Assembly (NCBI GenBank): GCA_015501055.1
Contig: JADNYV010000934.1
Coordinates: 1 to 12,376, forward strand
From: Mucidula mucida
Taxonomy: Eukaryota; Basidiomycota; Agaricomycetes; Agaricales; Physalacriaceae
Length of the DNA stretch: 12,376 nt
Direction of reading: 5' to 3'
Of this stretch, positions 1 to 7,697 are shown in pieces (positions within the stretch are counted from its first letter, which is position 1; every line of letters starts with the position of its first letter). Below the pieces are notes generated by a model. It saw nothing but the letters and a program-made list of their open reading frames with translations. It searched no databases and was not told the origin of the DNA. Position numbers and translations under genes: made by a program.

Positions 1-62
1 AAGCTTTGAGCTTTCATAGTGTCATTGGGCAACTTTACTACGTACAAGTCAATCTTACAGTA

Positions 63-814
63 CTACTTACGCTCAACGCCAGGTGCTTGAGATCTCATGT
101 GAGCGTGAGCGCATGGCTCTATCCATTGAAAGACCCCACGCTCCTCCAACCGTAAGCAGTTGACCATGATCAAAGCGATCAACGGTGCACGGTACCCTCC
201 ATCTGTACCGTCGTCAATGCATTCAAATGCGAAACGGCAAGGTCGTCAAAACGCTGCCAACATGCACTTTCATCGAGACTCCATCCTGTCTGATTGGGTG
301 GATCGTTGCGGATGGTAATAGTCTTCAGGCGCGACGCGCCTTCCGGCAGCAGTGGAATCGAGCTTAACAGCCAGGTGAAATTTCGGTATGAGAGTGTCAA
401 TGTCTCTAGGCTCGGGAATGGGCACGGTACAGGTTCTGGAAACCACTGAATTAGACCCAGAGGAACGCCGTCATACCTGTCACTTACCATTCTGAATATG
501 CATAGGCATATGGAGCGTTTGTAGAGACGTACTCTTCAAGAACCCAGCAAGAGACACGCCATCAACTTGCGCATGATGCATGTCCAACGTCTCAAGCCGC
601 GCCAATTGTCCCATACGGCCCGACGCAAGAGCTGCTAATAGATAATCGCATACCAATCGCAGCTAAGCGGACGCAGATGAGGAGGCAAGTGACAGCGGTC
701 GTCCATGGGCACCGCCAGTGAGGCGAGCGTCATGGCAGGAGAACAGATATGGTGTTCATAGAGCGCATCATGAAAGTCAGGAGGTGTGCAATGGACCAGC
801 CAAAACAATGAGGA
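63..814 (-). pseudogene. F-box/leucine-rich-repeat-like gene remnant, frames broken
   Basis: Four blocks on the minus strand read like the LRR half of a basidiomycete F-box protein, but they lie in different frames. Block 1 (814-647) contains HLPPHLRPLSCDWYA. Block 2 (662-489) contains LARLETLDMHHAQVDG and SLQTLHMP. Block 3 (445-179) contains FPSLETLTLSYRNF, SRLKTITI and LNALTTVQ. Block 4 (about 199-63) contains NCLRLEERGVFQWIEP. Blocks 1 and 2 overlap in shifted frames. A possible intron (donor GTAAGT at 487, acceptor CAG at 446) between blocks 2 and 3 gives the wrong phase. Block 3 stops at 179-181 just where block 4 continues in another frame. No F-box domain was seen; the 5' end may lie beyond 814 or be lost. 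The function would be substrate recognition for SCF ubiquitin ligases, inferred only from resemblance. Sequence errors could mimic the breaks. Confidence 0.45.
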
Positions 815-1921
815 CTAGTGGGATGAAGCACCTGGCCTGACAACAAAATAGCAGCGCGTCCACTCCTCTTTATACTGTGCTCCTTCGCCGTGGGCGGGGA
901 CCGTGATGTTGTGTTGCATCTTGGAGACGCTCGCGGATCCCGTCTGTGTGTCGAAAATCCATCACAGTTGGACGCGGCACCTTGTCAAAGTGGAGAAGTC
1001 GCCGTTGAAAGAATAGATCTGTTCGTCGTCGTCGTCGACAGCTCTCCGCCTGTATTGTCGGTGTACATTGAAATGGTGGTCCAAGGCCTTCGGACCATCA
1101 CTTATCGCCACGTGGCATTTCATTCTCGATTACCGAAAATTCCGATGCTCGAACCAGTCGGATGAGGGCTGTGTGGCGACATTAGCATGATGGACGAGCC
1201 GCAGGAACGGATAATAGCGCCACCTACCTTGCACGTAAATAGCGGCCTGTATGTTCAGTTAATGTGGCGCAGCGGCGGTGGCAACAATTTTCCTGGTAGC
1301 AAGACGGAATGCACCGGTCGGTTTCTGAATCTTTCAGTAGGTTTCATCGTACCGGTGGGTATGAGGCAGGTAAAGTCATGCGGCGGTTCTGGTTCATCCC
1401 TGATCGATACTTGGATACTGCATTTCGCCGACGATGGCTGGCTGAACCTGCCCAGGATGCAAGCCGTCGCGTCAAAGTTCAGCGCGCCATGCGAATGCTT
1501 GATACTCCGGTGCTGTAAAAGGCAAATGTCGCCAACCCGCATTTTTAACAGCACTGCAGAAGGCCAAACCATCGCAAAGAAGGGAATGAAAACAACTTCG
1601 CTGGATTACACAAAGATTAGACTCCATTCGTTGCTCGTACACAAATGACAAGAAGAAGATGAGCTGCGATGCCATGAGCGAACGCGGACAAAACGGCAAT
1701 GATTCTGACCTTTATTTCCTCGCCGGAACTGAGAGATCAGTGTTGAAGAACGAGGAACAAGAGTACTCGAGGCAGAAACGGCAAGAAATCAAGATCATAG
1801 ATGTTGCATAGGCAAAAAAATAAAACACATAACATGGAGTAAAGGAGAAGGAGCATAAGACCTAAAACGTTTCCAGTCCGCCTGGCATCATACTCATCTG
1901 TGGCAATGAAATGAGCCGTAG
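815..1921. other. Stretch with no supported gene
   Basis: I see no convincing gene here. The longest open frames are 153 codons on plus (1187-1648) and 105 codons on minus (1255-1572). They overlap in antisense and neither resembles a known family. A minus-strand open block at 1123-962 starts with ATG and carries an aspartate run (VDDDDEQIYSF). It could be an upstream exon of the F-box-like remnant, but no splice to it fits. Confidence 0.4.
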
Positions 1922-2413
1922 TCACGATTCTAAAAGAATAGAACCAACCTCATCGTCGCCACCACCACCATTTAACTGTCCCCGCATCTTCTTGTTTTCC
2001 TCCACGAGAATCCGTTTCTCTTTGCACACCGTTCTATACCGAGACTGAATGTCATCAAGCCTCTGTTGCACGACCCAGATCGCCGTCTTGGCATCAGCCA
2101 TCTCTTTCTCGAATTCATCGTTGCGCTCTCGAAGTGCCTTGTTCTCGTCGCAGAGCGTAGCGTAGCAGAACTCTGAGTTTGAACGGCGATGTTTCTGGTG
2201 ATGGTCCACACGAGGCGAGGCTGTGGTAGTCGTGTCCACCGATTGAGGTGTAGCGATATGTCGGCATCCGTACGTCCCGGGCTTCGGCGACAACTCGGGT
2301 GAAGGAGCAATGGAGCGGGAGAAACTCGACGCTTGTCGGTCTAGAGGAACCTTGGCTGGTTGTGGTGGTTTTTGCGCGAAACGAGGGCTCTGGCCGATAG
2401 AGGCGGTACGCAT
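1922..2413 (-). CDS. Small coiled-coil protein, hypothetical
   Basis: This is a single uninterrupted frame of 163 codons from ATG at 2413-2411 to TGA at 1924-1922. I do not recognise the family. The first 80 residues are rich in Ser, Pro, Thr, Gln and basic residues and look disordered (for example KPPQPAKVPLDRQ and SIAPSPELSPKPG). From about residue 83 the protein becomes highly charged and heptad-like (CDENKALRERNDEFEKEM, then QQRLDDIQSRYRTVCKEKR and EENKKMRGQLNG), which predicts one coiled coil of about 65 residues. It ends in a Gly/Asp linker (NGGGGDDEVG) and a short tail. No signal peptide or membrane segment is visible. The composition is strongly protein-like, which makes a chance frame unlikely, and no intron is needed. 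It lies upstream of the F-box-like remnant and downstream of fet3, all on the minus strand. Function unknown; a scaffold or cytoskeletal adaptor role would be a guess. Confidence 0.65.
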   Translation of the reverse strand: MRTASIGQSPRFAQKPPQPAKVPLDRQASSFSRSIAPSPELSPKPGTYGCRHIATPQSVDTTTTASPRVDHHQKHRRSNSEFCYATLCDENKALRERNDEFEKEMADAKTAIWVVQQRLDDIQSRYRTVCKEKRILVEENKKMRGQLNGGGGDDEVGSILLES

Positions 2414-2878
2414 TATGACCTAACAGAATCGTAGAGAAGAGACGAGGGGGCCAATGTGGTGGCGTACCATCTATACATGGTCCAAGGTGGCATTTTATGC
2501 GTCCTGGCTGGTCCTATCCAAGTGCTCAGACCGTTTGTTCTGGTCATTTGTCCCGGCCAAAGTCACGGCATTAGGCAGCAATGTCGATGCCCAAGTTCAA
2601 GTTCAGATAGATGAGTCAAAGAGCGCGCGCTGGCGACAGAAGAGGACAAACAAATGTACAAGGACATGTTGGTAAAGAGTTAAGAAGAGGACTGTAACCC
2701 TAACCCAGATACAGGTGTCCGGCAAATTCCGGGTATAGACTCACATCTGTCTTACTCTCCCTCACTGGCTCTCACTGCACAGTGTAAGTATATAAATTCG
2801 TTAACAGGGACGGAACAATAGCTTTCTGACAAGTCTGTAATGCTATTCCCGCACGCACACACTCCGAGCATTCGATAC
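2414..2878. other. Intergenic stretch upstream of the coiled-coil gene
   Basis: This holds the presumed promoter of the minus-strand coiled-coil gene. No gene is supported. A 73-codon plus frame at 2454-2675 has a tryptophan/arginine-rich composition that does not look selected. A TATA-like string (TATATAAATT) lies near 2789. Confidence 0.4.
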
Positions 2879-2907
2879 TACTGTAGCGTTTCGACCGCAA
2901 ATTCACA
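2879..2907 (+). repeat. Left terminal inverted repeat of the MITE
   Basis: It begins TACTGTAGCGTTTCGACCG and ends TTCACA. It pairs with the reverse complement of 3098-3126 at 26 of 29 positions. The mismatches are G/A, C/T and A/C. Confidence 0.75.
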
Positions 2908-3095
2908 TAACGGGTCACGGGGGTCTTTGAAGTGAAGCTATATATACATCATAACGGGTCACGGACCACTTTGGTCAGGCACGAGCCTCCAAATAAGGAA
3001 ATTTCAGGTCCCGCTATAAGCGGAACTGTCCAAAAAAGGCAATTTAAGGGTCTGTGAAGCTGTTCGCTGTAACTTCAGACCATAATGGGTCACAG
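2906..3095 (+). repeat. Three direct copies of CATAACGGGTCACGG inside the MITE
   Basis: Copies lie at 2906-2920 (exact), 2950-2964 (exact) and 3081-3095 (CATAATGGGTCACAG, two changes). All have the same orientation. Repeated internal motifs of this kind often mark transposase binding in related full-length elements; that role is inferred here. Confidence 0.7.
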
Positions 3096-3097
3096 GC

Positions 3098-3126
3098 TGT
3101 GAAGTTACGGTTGAAACGCTACAGTA
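3098..3126 (-). repeat. Right terminal inverted repeat of the MITE
   Basis: Read on the minus strand it begins TACTGTAGCGTTTCAACCG and ends TTCACA, matching the left end at 26 of 29 positions. Confidence 0.75.
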
Positions 3127-3185
3127 TTACCGCCCGCCACGAACCGTGAACCCTAAAACTTTACATTGCATTATTACTCACAAAT

Positions 3186-5466
3186 TTACGACCCAACTCT
3201 GGATTTCATTAACCCAAAGAATCTCCCTCTCTTCGCCTTGTCGCTTATCCATTCCCTCACCTCACGCTCAATCTCCTCTTCAGAATATCCGCCCATCGAG
3301 TACCAAGCCACAGTACACATACCCAAAAGCGCCGAGAGAATACATCTATAACCGATGATCAGTTGAAAACACCAAACCGCAAACAAATTTACACACCCGA
3401 CCAACGCGCCCACGCCTCTTGGATGCCACCCAAGATTCTGCGGGAACGGACCCACCTTGAGCCCGTCCAAATCCGTCGCACTAGCATGTCCCGCCGCATT
3501 ACCAGTCGTAGGCAGCCCGAGCGCCTGACAGTTATCAAACATCTCCTGGGGCGGTTTCTTGCCAAGCGCCTGTGCAACAAGCGGCGCCTCAATGAGCTGT
3601 ATCGCCAACCCGACCTCCAGATGCCACTCAATGTGGCAATGCAAGAACCACACTCCGGGGTTATCCGCGACGACACGCAATGTCGCAGAGCCCATCGATG
3701 GGATGTGCACTGTGTCGCGTCGTACGGGGTTTCGCTGTCCTTCGACGATGGGTGGGTTGAGGGTCGGGTCGTCGGAGGTGTAGTCCGTGGCGCGACCGAC
3801 GATCCATGGCTTGTGCCCGTGAAGATGGCTAGACGATATAGCATCAGTAATGAACGATGGCATGCGGAGGGTTGACGTACAAAGGGTGCTTCCCGGCATC
3901 CCCGTTCTTGATGACAATGTCGACGACATCCATGTGGTCTACGACGAAGCTGTTAGGTCCATAGGCGGCCTCGACGGTGGCGTTGCTTCCCAAGCTTAAC
4001 TCGCTAAAGACCGCGGGGACGAGGGGCATGTTGTACGTGATCTGATTGAACATGGCGTGGTTCGTCCCGTTGTCCATGGTGTCGAAGCTCACTTCCAACT
4101 CGATAGTCTTGGTAACGACAGGAGGTGACATGACGATGACAGGAACGAGGTTGGTGTCATTTACGGTGGCGTACTCGTCGATGAAGCCGAGGTCGGTCAC
4201 CTGGGCGGAAGACGAGTACGTTATGGAAGAGGTGATGTCTAGGGTGGATCAGCTAACCGAAGAAGGAAAGAGAATGAAACGGACTGGGATTCAATGCAGG
4301 TGGTACAGTGTCGAACATGTCTGTGTCCATGTTCGCGTGTATCGCCCAATTGGCATTCGTGTCATTGCGGGAGGTCACCAAAACGGAGTAGCGCTGGGCC
4401 ACGGTCAAGCTGAGGAGATCACTAGGGGATTCCTCGACGTCGGTCTAGCGAAAAGTCAAACTAACGTTGACAGGTTCAACAATAGAACCTACCCCGTCGA
4501 CTTCAATCTGCATGGATATTACATTAATCAATACAATTGAAACTAAAGAGAAGGACGCTTACAATCCTCATATCATGTCCGTCAATCCAGAAGAAGAACA
4601 TAGCAAAAGCAGATGTGTTGACGACACGCAGACGATACGTGTTTCCCGGCTCAAATGGCAGCGTGGCATTTTCGTTGAATCCAACCGCGGACGACGACCT
4701 TCCAGATATCGGCTTCAAATACTCCCCGTTCTGAGAGAAGTAGATTAAGGAAGAGTCTAAACGCGAGCCTTAGAAGTGGAAGTCTGATCCGGGATGGTAT
4801 ACGTACCGGGAACGGGCTCTGCACCACCAGGATTCGCAATGTTGATGAACTGATCCAGGAGGACAGCATGTTCATCGTGGTACCAGTCACCTAAAATAAC
4901 AGTGAACTCCTCGTCGTACTGATGCGCCTCTTGAGGTGGATGAATGACCACTGGAGCGCGAAGACCGTCGACGTATTGGCCAGAGGCGTGCGCGTGCACC
5001 CAGTAGGTACCCCATTGCCCAGAAGTGTCAATGGGAACTTCGTATGTGAAGGAAGCTCCTGGAGGAATGCCGCTGCATAGACGTGATCAGTCACGGAGCA
5101 CGGGGCTACTCGAGGAAGGGTTCAAACCATTCAGAGACGCCAGCCGCACCGTCCATCCAAGACGTGGAATTGAAGAACATGCCATGGTGGTGTAAGGTTG
5201 TAGGCGCGTCCAAGCTGTTCGTGGCATGCACACGTAGGGAGTCGTTAGTCGATACCTCGATGGGCGGTGGCCTATATGCCCAGTCAGCGATTTTGTAAAG
5301 GATTGGAGAAATACGCTCACGGCCAAGTATTATTCACGCCAATCACGCGTCTGTCGAACAGGCCATCGGGATTGACGTCCTCGACGTAGGTGATATTCCA
5401 CCAAACCTCATGTACGCCGGCAAGGACTGGGGAGAACAGCGCAAGTGCCAGCAGACTCGATGCCAT
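3186..5466 (-). CDS. fet3: Multicopper ferroxidase of high-affinity iron uptake (Fet3)
   Basis: Oxidises Fe(II) to Fe(III) with O2 at the outer face of the plasma membrane and passes it to Ftr1. My exon model, in transcription order: 5466-5321, 5271-5128, 5072-4807, 4756-4563, 4507-4493, 4444-4285, 4238-3881, 3828-3397, 3345-3186. It gives 624 codons, near the 636 of yeast Fet3. All eight introns are GT-AG and 46-55 nt. An N-terminal signal peptide (MASSLLALALFSPVLAG) is followed by three cupredoxin domains. The copper motifs are HHHG at 76-79, HAH at 123-125, HPFHLHGH at 426-433 and HCHIEWH at 491-497; the type 1 ligands are H426, C492 and H497, with L502 axial. The ferroxidase acids matching yeast E185 and D409 are E182 (GGAEPVP) and D422 (GDAGKHPF), which separates it from laccases. 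One membrane helix (about 566-589) precedes a short cytosolic tail. There are many N-glycosylation sites. The start was chosen because it opens the signal peptide. It is divergent from ftr1. Confidence 0.95.
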
Positions 5467-6129
5467 CTTGGAAGGTGGGGGGAAGACGGGGAGTAAGGGG
5501 TAACCTATTTGAGCGGCAATACATCGCATGAGAGCATTATTTTTGTCTCAACTAAGAGCTATGCCAAGCAAAATCGAAAAAATGGGGAGTGTGGTGGCTG
5601 CTCCATGCAGCAAAATCTTCTCAAGCAACGAAGATGATTGAAATGCCTCAAATAACGAAGGATTAGGCGGAGAACGGAGGTAAGGTCGAGGCACATGTGG
5701 AGCACTGAATAGCGCGGTGAGGCAGGCAAACGGAACGCGACACGAAGAAGAAGAGCGGAAGTAAACATCTATTATTAGGATCGGAACCGGGTTATCGGTA
5801 TCAGATAAGCGGAGTTTGAAATGCATTCCGTTAGCAACTTTCCAAAAGAACTCTCTCCTCTGACCTGGAGATCCATCTCTCCTGCCCAAATAATCGGCTT
5901 TATACCCAAAGGCACTTGCCGTACACCAGGGAATTAGCTGCGAATGGAGTATCCTTGGACCACCTCATATGGGTGAGAGAATAGCTGATTCTTCCATTTC
6001 CCAACCAAAAGCTCATCAGTTTTATTTTTCAGAGTAACTTCCAGCATCCCAAATGGACATGCATTTTTTGCTCACGACCCTATCACATAAAGGATATGCC
6101 CTCTCCTCAAGCTAGGACGCACCATTTCA
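5467..6129. promoter_or_regulatory. Shared divergent promoter of fet3 and ftr1
   Basis: 663 bp separate the two start codons, so both genes must draw their promoters from here. On the fet3 side the 35 bases before the ATG are pyrimidine-rich (CTTCCCCCCACCTTCC just before AAGATGG), common for strongly expressed fungal genes. On the ftr1 side a TTTATACCC string lies near 5899 and an AT-rich CACATAAAGG near 6083. A GATA-factor site lies at 5800-5808, about midway. A 113-codon minus frame (5889-5548) crosses the region but shows no family features. Confidence 0.75.
5800..5808 (+). promoter_or_regulatory. Iron-responsive GATA-factor site (ATCAGATAA)
   Basis: This is an exact match to ATCWGATAA, the consensus described for fungal iron repressors of the Urbs1/SREA/Fep1 type. 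It sits 334 bp from the fet3 ATG and 322 bp from the ftr1 ATG. An extra TTATCGG half-site (5792-5798) adjoins it. Binding would repress both genes when iron is plentiful; this is inferred from the motif. Confidence 0.6.
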
Positions 6130-7697
6130 ATGGCGAAGAACATATTCTCTGTGCCGATTTTCTTCATCGTGTTTCGCGAAACGCTTGAGGCGGCTATCAT
6201 CGTCTCGGTGCTCCTCGGTCTCGCGGAGCAAATCATCCAAGACGATGGCGCGACGTCCCGCGTAGGGCGAACGACGTCTGACAGCGACTCCGACTCGAAG
6301 GATGCAGCCCCAAGCGGTAGCCCTGTCATCACTTCCGCCGTTGAAGAGGTGGACGATGTTGCCCACCGTCGCATGCTTGTTCGCAAGCTGCGTATACAAG
6401 TGAGATGGGCTACTTCTTCCGCCGATTAATGCTCACCACTACTCCTCCCAGATATTCCTAGGGTCGGCACTTGGTCTGCTCATCGCCCTCGCTATCGGCG
6501 CTGCGTATGATAATTTCCTTCTCCCCATGTGTATACATTCTGACTATCGTTCAGGTTTATCGCGGTTTGGTTTACGCAGGCGTCCGATCTTTGGTCCAAG
6601 TCTGAAGAGCTCTGGGAAGGTAGGGAGACTGTCTTTCAATATGCCGTAGTGATACTTATTCCTTGTAGGAATCTTCGAACTCATCGCATGCCTTATGATA
6701 TTCGTCATGGGCGTGACAATGGTCAAAATGGACAGAGGTTGGTCGGTCTTACCGCCCCAGTTATACATCTACTGACGAATCTCTCAGCCAAAGCCAAATG
6801 GCGCGTTAAATTGGAACGTGCTTTCAGCGGACGCCGTATGTATCATCCTCACCGCCTCTTCCACTGCCTGATCTTCCCTCGTAGGTGCCGACGGAAAGAC
6901 CGCAACTGGCAAATGGGCCTTCTTTATCCTACCGCTTATTACCGTACTTCGTGAAGGTAAGTCTGGCCCTACACTATCCATGCATCTCGTTAACTTTTGC
7001 GTAAGGAATGGAAGCTGTGATCTTCGTCGGCGGTGTATCTCTCGGCCAACCTGCTACGTCGATCCCGCTCGCCGCCATTGTTGGCATTATCTGCGGACTC
7101 ATAGTCGGCTTCCTCATCTACACATTTGCTTCGCGTACTACGCTTACCGTTTTCCTCATGGCCATGACAAACCTTCTCCTTCTCATCGGCGCTGGGCTCT
7201 TCTCCCGCGCCGTGGGCGCATTTGAGCGCAACTCGTTCAATAGACTGCTCGGTGCCGATGTCGACGATGCGGGAGGCAGCGGACCAGGAAGTTACAGGGT
7301 GCAAGGAAACGTATGGCATCTAGATTGCTGTGATCCCGAGAACAATCTTGACAGCCAGGGATGGAGCGTATTCAATGCTCTTTTCGGATGGAGCAACAAC
7401 GGATCTAGTCAGTTATGCTTCATTCGCTTTCTATTGGCATGGGCTCATCAACTTTCCTGGAATAGTTGGGACCATTTTGGCATATGTATTCTACTGGCTC
7501 GCGGTCGTCGCCGTTCTTGTATACTTCAAATTCAAAGAGGTGCGTTGGCGGTTGATGTGCTTTTTTACATCCGCTCATGAGGGCCATAGGGACGCATGAA
7601 ATTCTTCGGCATCGAATCTGCTGCTGGACGCCGTCGCCGCATTGGTAAGGATGCTCAGGTCCAGGAGGCTGTTGCAGGTGATAAGGATAGCGCTTGA
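6130..7697 (+). CDS. ftr1: High-affinity iron permease (Ftr1)
   Basis: Plasma-membrane channel that takes Fe(III) from Fet3 into the cell. My exon model: 6130-6399, 6452-6504, 6555-6619, 6669-6737, 6788-6835, 6885-6956, 7006-7407, 7466-7539, 7590-7697. It gives 386 codons, close to the roughly 400 of yeast Ftr1. All eight introns are GT-AG, 49-58 nt. It starts [15 protein letters not shown], already helix 1. The two iron-transport motifs are RETLE (16-20) and REGME (191-195), and an EELWEG motif lies before helix 3. A hydrophilic, Ser/Asp-rich loop (about 40-85) separates helices 1 and 2. A conserved extracellular stretch follows ([20 protein letters not shown], then [17 protein letters not shown]), then a last helix ([14 protein letters not shown]) and a basic cytosolic tail with RRRR. 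The REGME codons are split by intron 6. It needs Fet3 for assembly and trafficking (known of the family), which fits the divergent arrangement. Confidence 0.95.

Larger units (their letters stand above)
2879..3126. mobile_element. MITE-like element with terminal inverted repeats and TA ends
   Basis: The two ends are inverted copies of each other: 2879-2907 against 3098-3126, 29 bp with 3 mismatches, each beginning TACTGTAGCGTTTC on its own strand. No reading frame inside could encode a transposase, so this would be a non-autonomous miniature element. If the outer TA on each side is the target duplication, the element proper is 2881-3124, starting CTGTAGCG and ending CGCTACAG, as expected for Tc1/mariner-type MITEs. 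The interior has three copies of a 15-bp motif and several small hairpins. It sits between the fet3 stop codon (59 bp away) and the start of the coiled-coil gene. Confidence 0.7.

Noticed and set aside
962..1123. Minus frame with a VDDDDEQIYSF segment as 5' exon of the F-box-like gene
   Set aside because: No intron with consensus ends and correct phase connects it to the block starting at 814.
1187..1648. 153-codon plus frame starting MMDEPQERII
   Set aside because: No domain, no family resemblance and irregular composition. About one frame this long is expected by chance in the window on both strands.
2698..2706. CCCTAACCC, telomere-like string
   Set aside because: Only one and a half repeat units, too short to mark an interstitial telomere.
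5548..5889. 113-codon minus frame upstream of fet3
   Set aside because: It lies in the shared promoter, has no family features, and would place a long upstream frame before fet3 without support.
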